A stretch of DNA of 64,000 nucleotides, from positions 310,001 through 374,000 of the forward strand of contig NZ_LMEC01000020.1 of the NCBI RefSeq assembly GCF_001425265.1, in the 5' to 3' direction. Under the pieces are notes generated by a model that was given only the letters and a program-made list of their open reading frames with translations, ran no database searches and was not told where the DNA came from. Position 1 is the stretch's first letter. Every line of letters begins with the position of its first letter. Shown one piece after another: positions 51,099 to 59,484 of the stretch. This DNA is from Massilia sp. Root418 (GTDB lineage Bacteria; Pseudomonadota; Gammaproteobacteria; Burkholderiales; Burkholderiaceae_D). A program made the position numbers and the translations under genes.

Positions 51099-52079
51099 TT
51101 ATTGTTTTTGCTTGGCACCGATGGACATCAGGCGCTGCACCACGCAGAACACGAACAGCAAGGCGCCGATCACGATCTTGGTCCACCACGAGCTGAGGGT
51201 GCCGTCGAACGCGATCAGGGTCTGGATGGCGCCCAGGATCAGCACACCGGACAGCGCGCCCGCGATATAGCCGTAGCCGCCGCTGAGCAGCGTGCCGCCG
51301 ATGACCACCGCCGCGATGGCGTCCAGTTCCGTGCCCTGCGCATGCAGGCCGTAACCGGACAGCATGTAGAACGAGAACAGCACGCCGGCCAGCGCGGCGC
51401 AGAAGCCGCTCAGCGCATAGATCAGCACCTTGGTGCGGCCCACGGCCAGGCCCATCATGTGCGCCGACTGCTCGTTGCCGCCGATGGCGTACACCGCGCG
51501 GCCGAAGGAGGTGAAGTGCGCCGCGTAGATGGCCAGCAGCAGCAGCACCAGCGCGATGACCGCGCCCGGCGACAGGAAGCCGCCCAGGAACGCGATCTGG
51601 CTTTGCGACATGGCCACGAAGAACGGGTCTTCGATGGTGATGGAGTTGATGCTGATCAGGTAGCACAGGCCGCGCGCCAGGAACATGCCGGCCAGGGTGA
51701 CGATGAAGGCCTGCAGCTTGAAGTAGTGGATCAGCGCGCCCTGCGCGGCGCCGAACAGCGCGCCCAGCACCAGCACCAGGGCGATCACCGCCACCGGCGG
51801 CCAGTGCGCGCTGTTGAGCAGCCAGGCCGAGATCATGGTGGCCAGGGCCAGCACCGAGCCGACCGACAGGTCGATGCCGCCGGACAGGATGACGAAGCTC
51901 ATGCCGATGGCGATCACCAGCAGGAAGGCGTTATCGATCAGCAGGTTGAGCACCACCTGCAGCGACAGGAAGCCCGGGTAGGCGGCGCCGCCGGCGGCGA
52001 ACATCACCACCAGCAGGAAGACCGTGACCAGGGACGTGAAATACGGGGCGGACGTCATGCCGCGCACTTGGGCCATCAT
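51099..52079 (-). CDS. yjfF: Furanose-type sugar ABC transporter permease, YjfF-like
   Basis: The 326-residue permease is closely similar in wording to E. coli YjfF: GMSFVILSGGIDLSVGSV, LQAFIVTLAGMFLARGLCYLIS and IGGTLLSGGYGYIAGALSGV, ending FDGTLSSWWTKIVIGALLF. YjfF is one of two permeases of the galactofuranose importer. The start (ATGATG at 52079) overlaps the stop of the other permease by four bases. Confidence 0.9.
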   Translation of the reverse strand: MMAQVRGMTSAPYFTSLVTVFLLVVMFAAGGAAYPGFLSLQVVLNLLIDNAFLLVIAIGMSFVILSGGIDLSVGSVLALATMISAWLLNSAHWPPVAVIALVLVLGALFGAAQGALIHYFKLQAFIVTLAGMFLARGLCYLISINSITIEDPFFVAMSQSQIAFLGGFLSPGAVIALVLLLLAIYAAHFTSFGRAVYAIGGNEQSAHMMGLAVGRTKVLIYALSGFCAALAGVLFSFYMLSGYGLHAQGTELDAIAAVVIGGTLLSGGYGYIAGALSGVLILGAIQTLIAFDGTLSSWWTKIVIGALLFVFCVVQRLMSIGAKQKQ

Positions 52080-53209
52080 GCTGCTTTCCTTTTCCAGATC
52101 TGCTTGAATTCCGGCGACTGCGACAGGCAGACCAGGAACACCACCACCGATTTCACCACCATGTTCACTTCCGGCGGCACGCCGAGCGAGTAGATGGTGT
52201 AGGTCAGCGTCTGGATGATGAGGGCGCCGATCATGCTGCCCGCCAGGCTGAATTTGCCGCCCGCCAGCGAGGTGCCGCCCAGGGTGACGGCCAGGATGGC
52301 GTCCAGCTCCAGCAACAGGCCGGCGTTGTTGGCGTCGGCCGATTTGATGTTGGAGCTGATCATCAGCCCGGCCATGCCGGCGCAGGCCGAGCAGAACACG
52401 TAGACAAAGAAGATCAGCGCGGCGGTCTTCAGGCCGGCCAGGCGCGCGGCAACAGGATTGATGCCGACAGCCTGGATGAACAGGCCAAGCGCGGTCTTGC
52501 GCATCAGCAGCGACACGGCCAGCACCACGGCCGCCACCACGTACAGCGAGAACGGCAGGCCAAACAGATAGCCGCTGCCGAGGAAGAAGAACGGCTGGTA
52601 GTAGACCGTGACGATCTGGCCGTCCGTCAGCAGCTGCGCCAGGCCGCGCCCCGCCACCATCAGGATCAGGGTGGCCACGATAGGCTGCAGGCCAAGCGTG
52701 GAGACCAGCAGGCCGTTCCAGGCGCCGCACAGGATGGCCGCGCCCATGGCCGCGCACAGCGCCCACACCATGGGCGTGTTGGCCTCGTACACGGGCTGGC
52801 CGTTCTGCATCACCATGGTGCCGCCGATCAGCATGGCGGCCACGGTGCCCGAGAGCGCCACCACGGCGCCCACCGAAATGTCGATGCCGCGCGTGGCGAT
52901 CACCAGGGTCATGCCCAGCGCCGCCAGCATCAGCGGGGCGGCGCGGTTGACGATGTCGATCACGCTGCCGTAAAGGTGGCCGTCCTTCCATTCAAGGTGG
53001 AAGAAGCCGGGGATGAAGATCAGGTCCACCAGCAGCAGCGCAAACAGCGCGGCCAGCGGCTTCATGAGGGGGTGCTGCAACAGCATGGCAAAGCTTTCAG
53101 GGTGATGGCTGCCGCCGGCGGCGGGCGGCGCTGCCGCCGCGCTGGCCGGTGCGGCGTGTTGAACTGCGCCGGGCGTGGCGGCGGCGCGGGGGACGTCCTG
53201 TACGGTCAT
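52076..53209 (-). CDS. ytfT: Furanose-type sugar ABC transporter permease, YtfT-like
   Basis: The 377-residue permease matches YtfT: GMTLVIATRGIDISVGAVVA, GLQPIVATLILMVAGRGLAQ and LAVTLGGTSLAGGKFSLAGS. It has an extra Ala/Pro-rich cytoplasmic head (residues about 8-35) not usual in the family. It overlaps the ATPase gene upstream and the YjfF-like gene downstream by four bases each, as in a coupled transporter operon. Confidence 0.9.
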   Translation of the reverse strand: MTVQDVPRAAATPGAVQHAAPASAAAAPPAAGGSHHPESFAMLLQHPLMKPLAALFALLLVDLIFIPGFFHLEWKDGHLYGSVIDIVNRAAPLMLAALGMTLVIATRGIDISVGAVVALSGTVAAMLIGGTMVMQNGQPVYEANTPMVWALCAAMGAAILCGAWNGLLVSTLGLQPIVATLILMVAGRGLAQLLTDGQIVTVYYQPFFFLGSGYLFGLPFSLYVVAAVVLAVSLLMRKTALGLFIQAVGINPVAARLAGLKTAALIFFVYVFCSACAGMAGLMISSNIKSADANNAGLLLELDAILAVTLGGTSLAGGKFSLAGSMIGALIIQTLTYTIYSLGVPPEVNMVVKSVVVFLVCLSQSPEFKQIWKRKAA

Positions 53210-54789
53210 GCTGCCTCTCCTGCGATGGCGTGCAGCACGGTGGTGTCATCCAGCTCGCCGCGCTGGTACTCGCCGCAGGCTTTGCGGTCGCGCATGATGA
53301 TCATGCGGTCGCTCAGGCGCAGCACTTCCGGCAGCTCGGACGAAATGAACAGGATGGACATGCCCTTGCGGCACAGGGCGGACACGTAGTCCATGATCTC
53401 TTCCTTGGCGCGCACGTCGATGCCGCGCGTCGGCTCGTCCAGTATCATCAGCTTCGGTTCCGTGGCCAGCCAGCGCGCCAGCAGCACCTTTTGCTGGTTG
53501 CCGCCGGAGAGCGAACCGATGGGCGTTTCGATGCTGGCGGTCTTGATGCCCAGCCACTTCACGTAATTGTTGGCCAGCTCCTGCTGGCGTTTCAGCGGAA
53601 TCGCGCGCAGCATGCCCGCCTGCGCCTGCATCGCCAGGATCAGATTCTCGCGCACCGACAGCGACAGGATCGCGCCTTCATGCTTGCGGTCTTCCGAGCA
53701 GAAGCCGATGCCGGCGCCGATGGCGTCGCGCGGGTTGCCGAACGGCGCCGCGCTCACGCGGCCGTCGGCCATGATGCCGCCGCTGTCGGCCTTGTCCGCG
53801 CCGAACAGCAGGCGCGCCAGCTCGGTGCGGCCCGAGCCCAGCAGGCCGCACAGGCCCAGCAGCTCACCCTTGCGGATTGAAATATCGGTCGGCAGCAGCG
53901 CGCCGCGCCGGCCAAGGCCGCGCGCATCCAGCAATACATCCTTTGCCTGCGCGGCTGCCTGCGCCTTGGCCTGCGCGGCTGCCTGCGTGCCGGCCGCAGC
54001 GCCCTGCTCCGCCCCCGCGTCCGCCTGCGCGGCGCCAGGCACCGGCGCATCGGCCGGTGCGCCGATCATCTTGTTCACCAGCGCGATGCGGGACAGCTCG
54101 CTGCAAGCGTACTCCCCTTCCAGCTGGCCGTTGCGCATCACGGTGATGCGGTCCGAGATTGCATAGGTCTGGTCCAGGAAGTGCGTCACGAACAGGATCG
54201 CAATGCCCTGGCCGCGCAGGCGGCGCAGCACCGTGAACAGCAGCTGCACCTCGGCCTCGTCCAGGCTGGACGTCGGTTCATCGAGGATCAGCACCTTGGC
54301 GTTCACGTTCAGCGCGCGCGAAATCGCCACCATCTGCTGCACCGCCAGCGAATAATTCGACAGCGGCGCCGCCACGTCGATATCGATCTCCATCAGCTTG
54401 AGCATGCGGGCCGCTTCGCTGCGCATGCCTTTCCAGTCGATCCGCCCCCATTTGCGCGGATAGCGGCCGATAAAGATGTTCTCCGCAACCGACAGGTTCG
54501 GGCACAGGTTGACCTCCTGGTACACCGTGCTGATGCCCAGCTCCTGCGCCTCCAGGGTGGAGGCCGGGCGGATCGGCTTCCCGTTCAGCAGCATGGTGCC
54601 GCGCTCCGGCGTGTACACGCCGGTCAGCACCTTGATCAGCGTGGACTTGCCAGCGCCGTTCTGCCCCATCAGCGTGTGCACTTCGCCCGGGAACAGGCGC
54701 AGGCCCGCGTCGCTGAGCGCCTTCACGCCCGGGAATTCCTTGTGTATGCCGGTCAGCTCCAGGACCGGCGCAACGTCCGCAGCAGCCAT
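53206..54789 (-). CDS. ytfR: Furanose-type sugar ABC transporter ATPase (duplicated), YtfR-like
   Basis: The 527-residue protein has two nucleotide-binding halves, as in all monosaccharide CUT2 ATPases. The first has Walker A MGQNGAGKST (residues 41-50), the Q-loop and signature NYSLAVQQMVAISRAL, and Walker B LILDEPTSSLD. The second has the degenerate P-loop GLLGSGRTEL, signature SLSGGNQQKVLLARWL and LMILDEPTRGID. A Gln/Ala-rich spacer of about 38 residues (53942-54056) joins the halves and is longer than usual. The gene directly abuts the binding-protein gene. Confidence 0.92.
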   Translation of the reverse strand: MAAADVAPVLELTGIHKEFPGVKALSDAGLRLFPGEVHTLMGQNGAGKSTLIKVLTGVYTPERGTMLLNGKPIRPASTLEAQELGISTVYQEVNLCPNLSVAENIFIGRYPRKWGRIDWKGMRSEAARMLKLMEIDIDVAAPLSNYSLAVQQMVAISRALNVNAKVLILDEPTSSLDEAEVQLLFTVLRRLRGQGIAILFVTHFLDQTYAISDRITVMRNGQLEGEYACSELSRIALVNKMIGAPADAPVPGAAQADAGAEQGAAAGTQAAAQAKAQAAAQAKDVLLDARGLGRRGALLPTDISIRKGELLGLCGLLGSGRTELARLLFGADKADSGGIMADGRVSAAPFGNPRDAIGAGIGFCSEDRKHEGAILSLSVRENLILAMQAQAGMLRAIPLKRQQELANNYVKWLGIKTASIETPIGSLSGGNQQKVLLARWLATEPKLMILDEPTRGIDVRAKEEIMDYVSALCRKGMSILFISSELPEVLRLSDRMIIMRDRKACGEYQRGELDDTTVLHAIAGEAA

Positions 54790-55764
54790 TTAGTACTTCC
54801 GGTTCGGGAATTCCTTGGCCGCCACTTCAGCCGGGAACACGCCTTCATTCACCACGATGCGCTTCGGCAGCGGCTTGCCGGCCTTGACGGCGGCAGCCGC
54901 TTCCATCAGCTGCGGGCCGAGCAGCGGGCTGCATTCCACGGTTACGTTCAGCTTCCCGGCGATCATTGCCTCGAACGCGCCCTTCACGCCGTCGATGGAA
55001 ATGATGATGATGTCCTTGCCCGGTTTCAGGCCCGCTTCCTCGATCGCCTGGATGGCGCCGATGGCCATGTCGTCGTTGTGCGCGTACAGCACGTTGATGT
55101 TCTTGCCCTGCGCCTTCAGGAACGCTTCCATCACTTCCTTGCCCTTGGCGCGGGTGAAGTCGCCGGTCTGGGTGCGCACCACTTTCAGCTTGGGATTGCC
55201 CTTGATGATTTCCTCGAAGCCCGCCTTGCGGTCGATGGCCGGGGCCGAACCCACGGTGCCCTGCAGTTCAACGATATTCAAGGTGGCGGCAGGCGACTTC
55301 TTGGCATAGTCCACCAGCCAGCGGCCGGCCTTGCGGCCTTCTTCCACGAAGTCCGAACCGATCAGCGTCACGTACAGGGACGGATCGCTGACGTTGACCG
55401 AGCGGTCGGTCAGGATCACCGGGATCTTGGCGGCCTTCGCCTCGCGCAGCACCGTGTCCCAGCCCGACTCCACCACCGGCGAGAACGCGATGATGTCCAC
55501 GCGCTGGGCGATGAAGGAGCGGATCGCCTTGACCTGGTTCTCCTGGCGCTGCTGTGCATCGGCGAACTTCAGCGTCACGCCGGCTTTCTTGGCCGCGTCC
55601 TTGATCGAAGCGGTGTTCGCGGTGCGCCATTCGCTTTCAGCGCCAACCTGGGAGAAACCGATCACCAGCGGCTTCTGCGCAAAGGCCGGGGTGGCCATCG
55701 TGCCCATGGTGGTAACGCAAGCGGCCACCGCCGCACCCAGGATCGTCCTGCGAGTGAAATTCAT
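54790..55764 (-). CDS. ytfQ: Furanose-type sugar ABC transporter binding protein, YtfQ-like
   Basis: The 324-residue protein has a Tat-like or Sec leader (FTRRTILGAAVAACV, cleaved after AFA) and a CUT2 binding fold: LVIGFSQVGAESEWRTANT, then DIIAFSPVVESGWDTVLREAK and NVLYAHNDDMAIGAIQAIEEAG, all typical of YtfQ. E. coli YtfQ prefers galactofuranose. Here, surrounded by arabinofuranosidases, L-arabinofuranose is the likely ligand (inference). The start at 55764 has GGAGACAA upstream; a TTG at 55776 is not favoured. It heads the transporter operon. Confidence 0.91.
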   Translation of the reverse strand: MNFTRRTILGAAVAACVTTMGTMATPAFAQKPLVIGFSQVGAESEWRTANTASIKDAAKKAGVTLKFADAQQRQENQVKAIRSFIAQRVDIIAFSPVVESGWDTVLREAKAAKIPVILTDRSVNVSDPSLYVTLIGSDFVEEGRKAGRWLVDYAKKSPAATLNIVELQGTVGSAPAIDRKAGFEEIIKGNPKLKVVRTQTGDFTRAKGKEVMEAFLKAQGKNINVLYAHNDDMAIGAIQAIEEAGLKPGKDIIIISIDGVKGAFEAMIAGKLNVTVECSPLLGPQLMEAAAAVKAGKPLPKRIVVNEGVFPAEVAAKEFPNRKY

Positions 55765-55840
55765 GCTTGTCTCCAATGATAGTTATGCGCCAATAGTAAG
55801 GGAAAGCGCCATAGCCAACCAATTCATTTTTTAGTCAGAC

Positions 55841-55860
55841 TGATATCGTTTTCGGTATCA
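55841..55860. promoter_or_regulatory. Near-perfect palindrome upstream of the ytfQ-like gene (candidate operator)
   Basis: TGATATCGTTTTCGGTATCA has 8-base arms with one mismatch around TTTT. It lies 77-96 bases before the ATG. A second small palindrome TATCGATA is at 55876-55883. The sequence shares GATATCG with the inverted repeat before the LysR gene, so both may be bound by the same regulator, or this may be a LacI-type site for a regulator outside the window. Confidence 0.45.
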
Positions 55861-55921
55861 GCCGCCACCTACCGCTATCGATAACAAATGTGGTCAGGCC
55901 ACCTTGCCGGGCGGCCTTATG

Positions 55922-58270
55922 TTAGCGCAGCAGGCGCAGGCCGTACAGGCCGCCCGCCATCGAGCCGGGATGGGCGGCGAATTTCACGGTCAGCTTGCGT
56001 GCCTGGCCGGGCTGGCCGGCGGGGATGGCGAAGTCGCGGGTGTAGATATCGTCGGCCGCGTCGGCTGCCAGCGTGACCGTGTGCAGCACCTCGCCGTTGA
56101 CCACGATGTCGAACTTGCGGCCGGCGTCGGCTTTGGCGAAGGTCAGGCGCAGGGTCTTGGCCTGGCCTTCCTTGTCGGTCAGCTCGTAGCTGAACCAGCC
56201 TTTCGCGTGGCGCCAGTGGCGGCCCTTGTTGATGCCGGCGTCCGCACCCTCGCCCTTGAAAAAATGGTCCGACTCGGGCTGCTGCTCGCCCGGCGCCACC
56301 TGGTCCACGGTGATGGCGTCCAGCGCCAGGCGCTCGGACTCGGCGCGCGCGTTGGCGGCACGCATCACGGCCAGGTTGGCCGGCGTGGTCTGCTGCCAGT
56401 ACATCATGTAGCGCGAGTCGTGCAGGCGGAAGAAAGGGATGAAGCGGATGCTGTCCGCACCCGGGCCCTGCACCAGGCCCGGCGCGCGGAAGGTGAGCGG
56501 CTGGCCGGGCACCGGCTTGAACTTGTCGAGGAAGGCCTTGCTGTCGCTGACGAACAGCGGCGCCGCCTCCAGCGGGCATACCGGGCCCTGCGCGATGTGG
56601 CCCATGCGCGAGTCGTCGGCGAAGTTGTTCAGCTTTTCGTTGGCGAAGGGCTGGGTCTTGGCGGCCAGGACGATGGGGCCGTGCAGCACCGCGTAGTAGT
56701 TGGACTTGTCCGGCATCTGCTCCAGGCGCGTTTTCATGGGCAGCTGGATCTCGACCTTGTCGCCCTTGTTCCAGGCGCGCGCGATGGACGCGTAGGCGCC
56801 CGGCTTGGCGTCTATCCTGACGGCCTTGCCGTTGACGCGGATCTTCAGCGCGCCGGCTGCCACCCATTCCGGGTAGCGCACTTTCATGGTGAACTTGCCG
56901 CCTGATTCCAGCGTGATGCTGGTGCGGTCCTCATCCGGGAAACGGGTTTCCTGGCGCAGCTGGATGCCCTTGGCTTTCCAGTTCAGCGTGGACGGGATGA
57001 ACAGGTTGACGAACAGCGCGTCGCCTTCGTGGGCGTAAATGAACTCACCGTACTTCGCGTGGCTCTCGATGCCGGAACCCACGCAGCACCACATGCCCTT
57101 GTCCACCTGCGAGTACACGCGGTAATGGTTGGGGCGCATGGGCGTGAAGTAGACGAAGCCGCCAGTGTCCGGCCGCTGCGAGGACAGGATATGGTTGTAC
57201 AGCGCGCGCTCGTAGTAATCGCCGTAGCTGCCCTTCTGGTCGCCCTGGAACAGCAGCTCGGTGAGCTTGAGCATGTTGTAGGTGTTGCAGGTCTCCGGGC
57301 CTTCGGTTTCATGGACCATGGGGCTGTAGTCCTTGTCATCGTGGAAGTGCTCCTTGACGCTGTTGCCGCCGATGGCCACGGTCCGGTGGTCGTGCACGGT
57401 CTGCCAGAAGAACTGCGCGGCCTGCTGCCATTTCGGGTCGCCGGTCATGTCGCCGATGCGCTTGAAGCCGATCACTTTCGGGATCTGGGTGTTGGCGTGC
57501 AGGCCGGTGAGCTGGTCGCGGCCCTCTTCCAGCGGCTTGAGGATGGCCTGGTGCGAGAATTTGATGGCCAGGTCGAGGTATTTCTTATCGCCCGTCATCT
57601 CGGCCACCTGGGCGAAGACTTCGTTCATGCCGCCATGTTCGCTGCGCAGCATCGTCTGCATCTGCTCGGGGGTGAGGTGGGTGCTCAGCTCGAGCGCCCA
57701 GTCGGACAGCGAGATCAGCGCGGTCTTCGCTTCAGCGTTGCCGGCCAGGCGCCATGCGTCGTACAGGCCGGCGTAGACCTTGTGCAGGTTGTACCACGGG
57801 ACCCATTTGCCGTTGACGGAGAAATTGTCCGCCTGGAGCTTGCCTTGGGCGATGGCGTTCCAGACGTCTTTGCCGCCGGGGATGCCGCCGATGTAGCCGT
57901 TGGCGTTGCTGTCCTGGCAGCGCTTGAGCTCGGCCACGAAGTAGTTCAGGCGTTTCAGCACTTCGGCGTCGCCGGTGGCGGCGTACATCAGGGCCAGCGC
58001 AGAGAGGTAGTGGCCGCCCAGGTGGCCGTCCAGCCCGGAGGATTCCCAGTTGCCGTAGCTGGCGTTCTTCTGCGGCAGGCCGGCTTCGCGCAGGAAGGGG
58101 GCGAGCAGCTTGTCCGGTTCCAGTTCGAGGATGTATTTCAGGTCGGTGTTCTGGGCGTCCAGGAAGGGGCTGGGCGACAGGCGCACGTCGGACAGGGGGA
58201 ACAGGTCGGCGGCGAAGGCTGGGGGGATGAGGGCCAGTTGGAGGGCCAGCGCTATATGGCGTAGTTTCAT
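55922..58270 (-). CDS. Secreted GH127 beta-L-arabinofuranosidase
   Basis: The 782-residue enzyme has a signal peptide (to about residue 21) and an (alpha/alpha)6-barrel GH127 domain. The zinc-cysteine centre is clear: Glu326 and Cys328 in ETEGPETCNTYN and the pair Cys395-Cys396 in GMWCCVGSG match the Glu/Cys ligands and nucleophilic Cys described for Bifidobacterium HypBA1. A C-terminal beta domain follows from about residue 640. HypBA1-type enzymes release beta-L-arabinofuranose from hydroxyproline-linked arabinans. Upstream is an 11-base C tract (minus strand) instead of a Shine-Dalgarno sequence. Confidence 0.91.
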   Translation of the reverse strand: MKLRHIALALQLALIPPAFAADLFPLSDVRLSPSPFLDAQNTDLKYILELEPDKLLAPFLREAGLPQKNASYGNWESSGLDGHLGGHYLSALALMYAATGDAEVLKRLNYFVAELKRCQDSNANGYIGGIPGGKDVWNAIAQGKLQADNFSVNGKWVPWYNLHKVYAGLYDAWRLAGNAEAKTALISLSDWALELSTHLTPEQMQTMLRSEHGGMNEVFAQVAEMTGDKKYLDLAIKFSHQAILKPLEEGRDQLTGLHANTQIPKVIGFKRIGDMTGDPKWQQAAQFFWQTVHDHRTVAIGGNSVKEHFHDDKDYSPMVHETEGPETCNTYNMLKLTELLFQGDQKGSYGDYYERALYNHILSSQRPDTGGFVYFTPMRPNHYRVYSQVDKGMWCCVGSGIESHAKYGEFIYAHEGDALFVNLFIPSTLNWKAKGIQLRQETRFPDEDRTSITLESGGKFTMKVRYPEWVAAGALKIRVNGKAVRIDAKPGAYASIARAWNKGDKVEIQLPMKTRLEQMPDKSNYYAVLHGPIVLAAKTQPFANEKLNNFADDSRMGHIAQGPVCPLEAAPLFVSDSKAFLDKFKPVPGQPLTFRAPGLVQGPGADSIRFIPFFRLHDSRYMMYWQQTTPANLAVMRAANARAESERLALDAITVDQVAPGEQQPESDHFFKGEGADAGINKGRHWRHAKGWFSYELTDKEGQAKTLRLTFAKADAGRKFDIVVNGEVLHTVTLAADAADDIYTRDFAIPAGQPGQARKLTVKFAAHPGSMAGGLYGLRLLR

Positions 58271-58280
58271 ATCGTGGGGC

Positions 58281-58291
58281 GGGGGGGGGGG
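58281..58291. repeat. G11/C11 homopolymer at the GH127 ribosome-binding position
   Basis: Eleven Gs on the plus strand (C11 on the coding strand) occupy about -11 to -21 relative to the GH127 ATG at 58270. No purine-rich Shine-Dalgarno is present between it and the start. A tract of this length is prone to slippage. Confidence 0.75.
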
Positions 58292-58324
58292 TGGCCCGCG
58301 GTGGCTCTGTCGGTGTGCTTGCTC

Positions 58325-58360
58325 GGCGGGTTACGCGCCTTCGGCGCTAACCCGCCCTAC
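58325..58360. repeat. REP-like palindrome between GH43 and GH127 genes (copy 6)
   Basis: This single element has outer arms GGCGGGTTA/TAACCCGCC, the longest inner stem of the set (GCGCC/GGCGC, loop TTC) and the usual unpaired C after GGGTTA. It lies within the leftward arabinose operon, 20 bases after the GH43 stop. Confidence 0.87.
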
Positions 58361-58380
58361 GGTTTGTTTGTCGGCTGCCG

Positions 58381-59382
58381 TTATTGCAGGCGGCTTTGGT
58401 AGCGGGTCAGGTCTGCCTGGTCGAGCAGGGGCCAGCCGTCCTGGTCCCACTTCATGTCGAGGATCTTCAGTTTTTGCTGGTATTTGTCGGCCGTTTCGTA
58501 GGCGTGGGTGACGACGTAGTCCTTGCCGTCGAAGGTGTAGGCGCTGTTGTGGCCTACGCCTTGCCAGTCCTTGTCGCCGGCGATGACGAGCGAACCGCCG
58601 CCTGCCGCCATGTCCTTGCCGCTCTTGTCGAGGTAGGGGCCGGTCACTTCGCGCGCGCGGCCCACCACCACGTGGTAGGTGCTTTTCTCTTTCTGGCAGC
58701 ACAGGCCCCAGGAGGCGAACAGGTAGTAGTAGCCGTTTTTCTTGAAGATGTAGGGCGCCTCGATCTCGGCCGGGCCGCCGCTGTCGTCCGCAGTAAAAGC
58801 GGGCCGGTCGCGCCGCGCGATGGTGCGCCATTCCTGCGGTTCGGCGATCCTGGTGCGGTCGGCGTTCAGCTTGACCAGCTTCAGGCCGCCCCAGAAAGAG
58901 CCGAACGACATCCAGCCTGCGCCTTTTTCGTCTTCGATGACGTTGGGATCGATGGCGTTCCAGTTGTCGCGGCCCGGCACGGACTGCAGCATCATGCCCT
59001 GGTCTTCCCATTTGTAGTCGGGCGAGCGCGGGTTGAGCGTCTTGTTGACGGTGACGCCGATGCCTGACGTGATCTTGCCGAAGCCGGACACCGAGTAGTA
59101 CAGGTAGTACTTGCCCTTGTAATGCTGCACGTCCGGGGCCCAGATATGGCCGTCGAAGCTGGGCGCGGCCTGCTTCGCCCATGCAGGCTGGCCGGCGAAC
59201 ACGCGGCCTTCCGGCTTCCAGTCCTTCATATTGGTGGAACTGTAGAAGGTGATGCCGGGCCCGGTGCTGAAGACGTACCAGGTATTGCCCTCTTTCGCCA
59301 TCACCGGGTCGTGCACGCCGACCTGCGCCGCCTGCGCGGACAAGCCCAGGCACGCCGCCACTAACACTGCTGCATATTTCAT
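58381..59382 (-). CDS. Secreted GH43 endo-arabinanase-like enzyme
   Basis: The 333-residue enzyme has a signal peptide (residues 1-18, SAQA) and a GH43 domain of the arabinanase type: base Asp25 in VGVHDPVMAKEG, Asp145 in WNAIDPNVIED and acid Glu208 in EIEAPYIFKK, with SFDGHIWAPDV and SFWGGLKL typical of endo-1,5-alpha-L-arabinanases. It would cut arabinan side chains into oligosaccharides for GH51 and GH43. ATGs at 59394, 59388 and 59382 are in frame; the last has GGGA at a good distance. Confidence 0.9.
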   Translation of the reverse strand: MKYAAVLVAACLGLSAQAAQVGVHDPVMAKEGNTWYVFSTGPGITFYSSTNMKDWKPEGRVFAGQPAWAKQAAPSFDGHIWAPDVQHYKGKYYLYYSVSGFGKITSGIGVTVNKTLNPRSPDYKWEDQGMMLQSVPGRDNWNAIDPNVIEDEKGAGWMSFGSFWGGLKLVKLNADRTRIAEPQEWRTIARRDRPAFTADDSGGPAEIEAPYIFKKNGYYYLFASWGLCCQKEKSTYHVVVGRAREVTGPYLDKSGKDMAAGGGSLVIAGDKDWQGVGHNSAYTFDGKDYVVTHAYETADKYQQKLKILDMKWDQDGWPLLDQADLTRYQSRLQ

Positions 59383-59453
59383 CGTCATTCCCATCTTTCA
59401 CGCAAAGCGCCGCGCGCCGTGGCACTCATCGTGGCCAGGGCGCGCGGCACATA

Positions 59454-59484
59454 TTACCGTACTGCGCTTACCGTACTGCGCTTA
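59454..59484. repeat. Two-and-a-bit 14-bp tandem repeats at the GH51 stop
   Basis: The unit TTACCGTACTGCGC occurs at 59454-59467 and 59468-59481 and starts again (TTA) at 59482. That last TTA is the GH51 stop codon on the minus strand. Confidence 0.75.
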
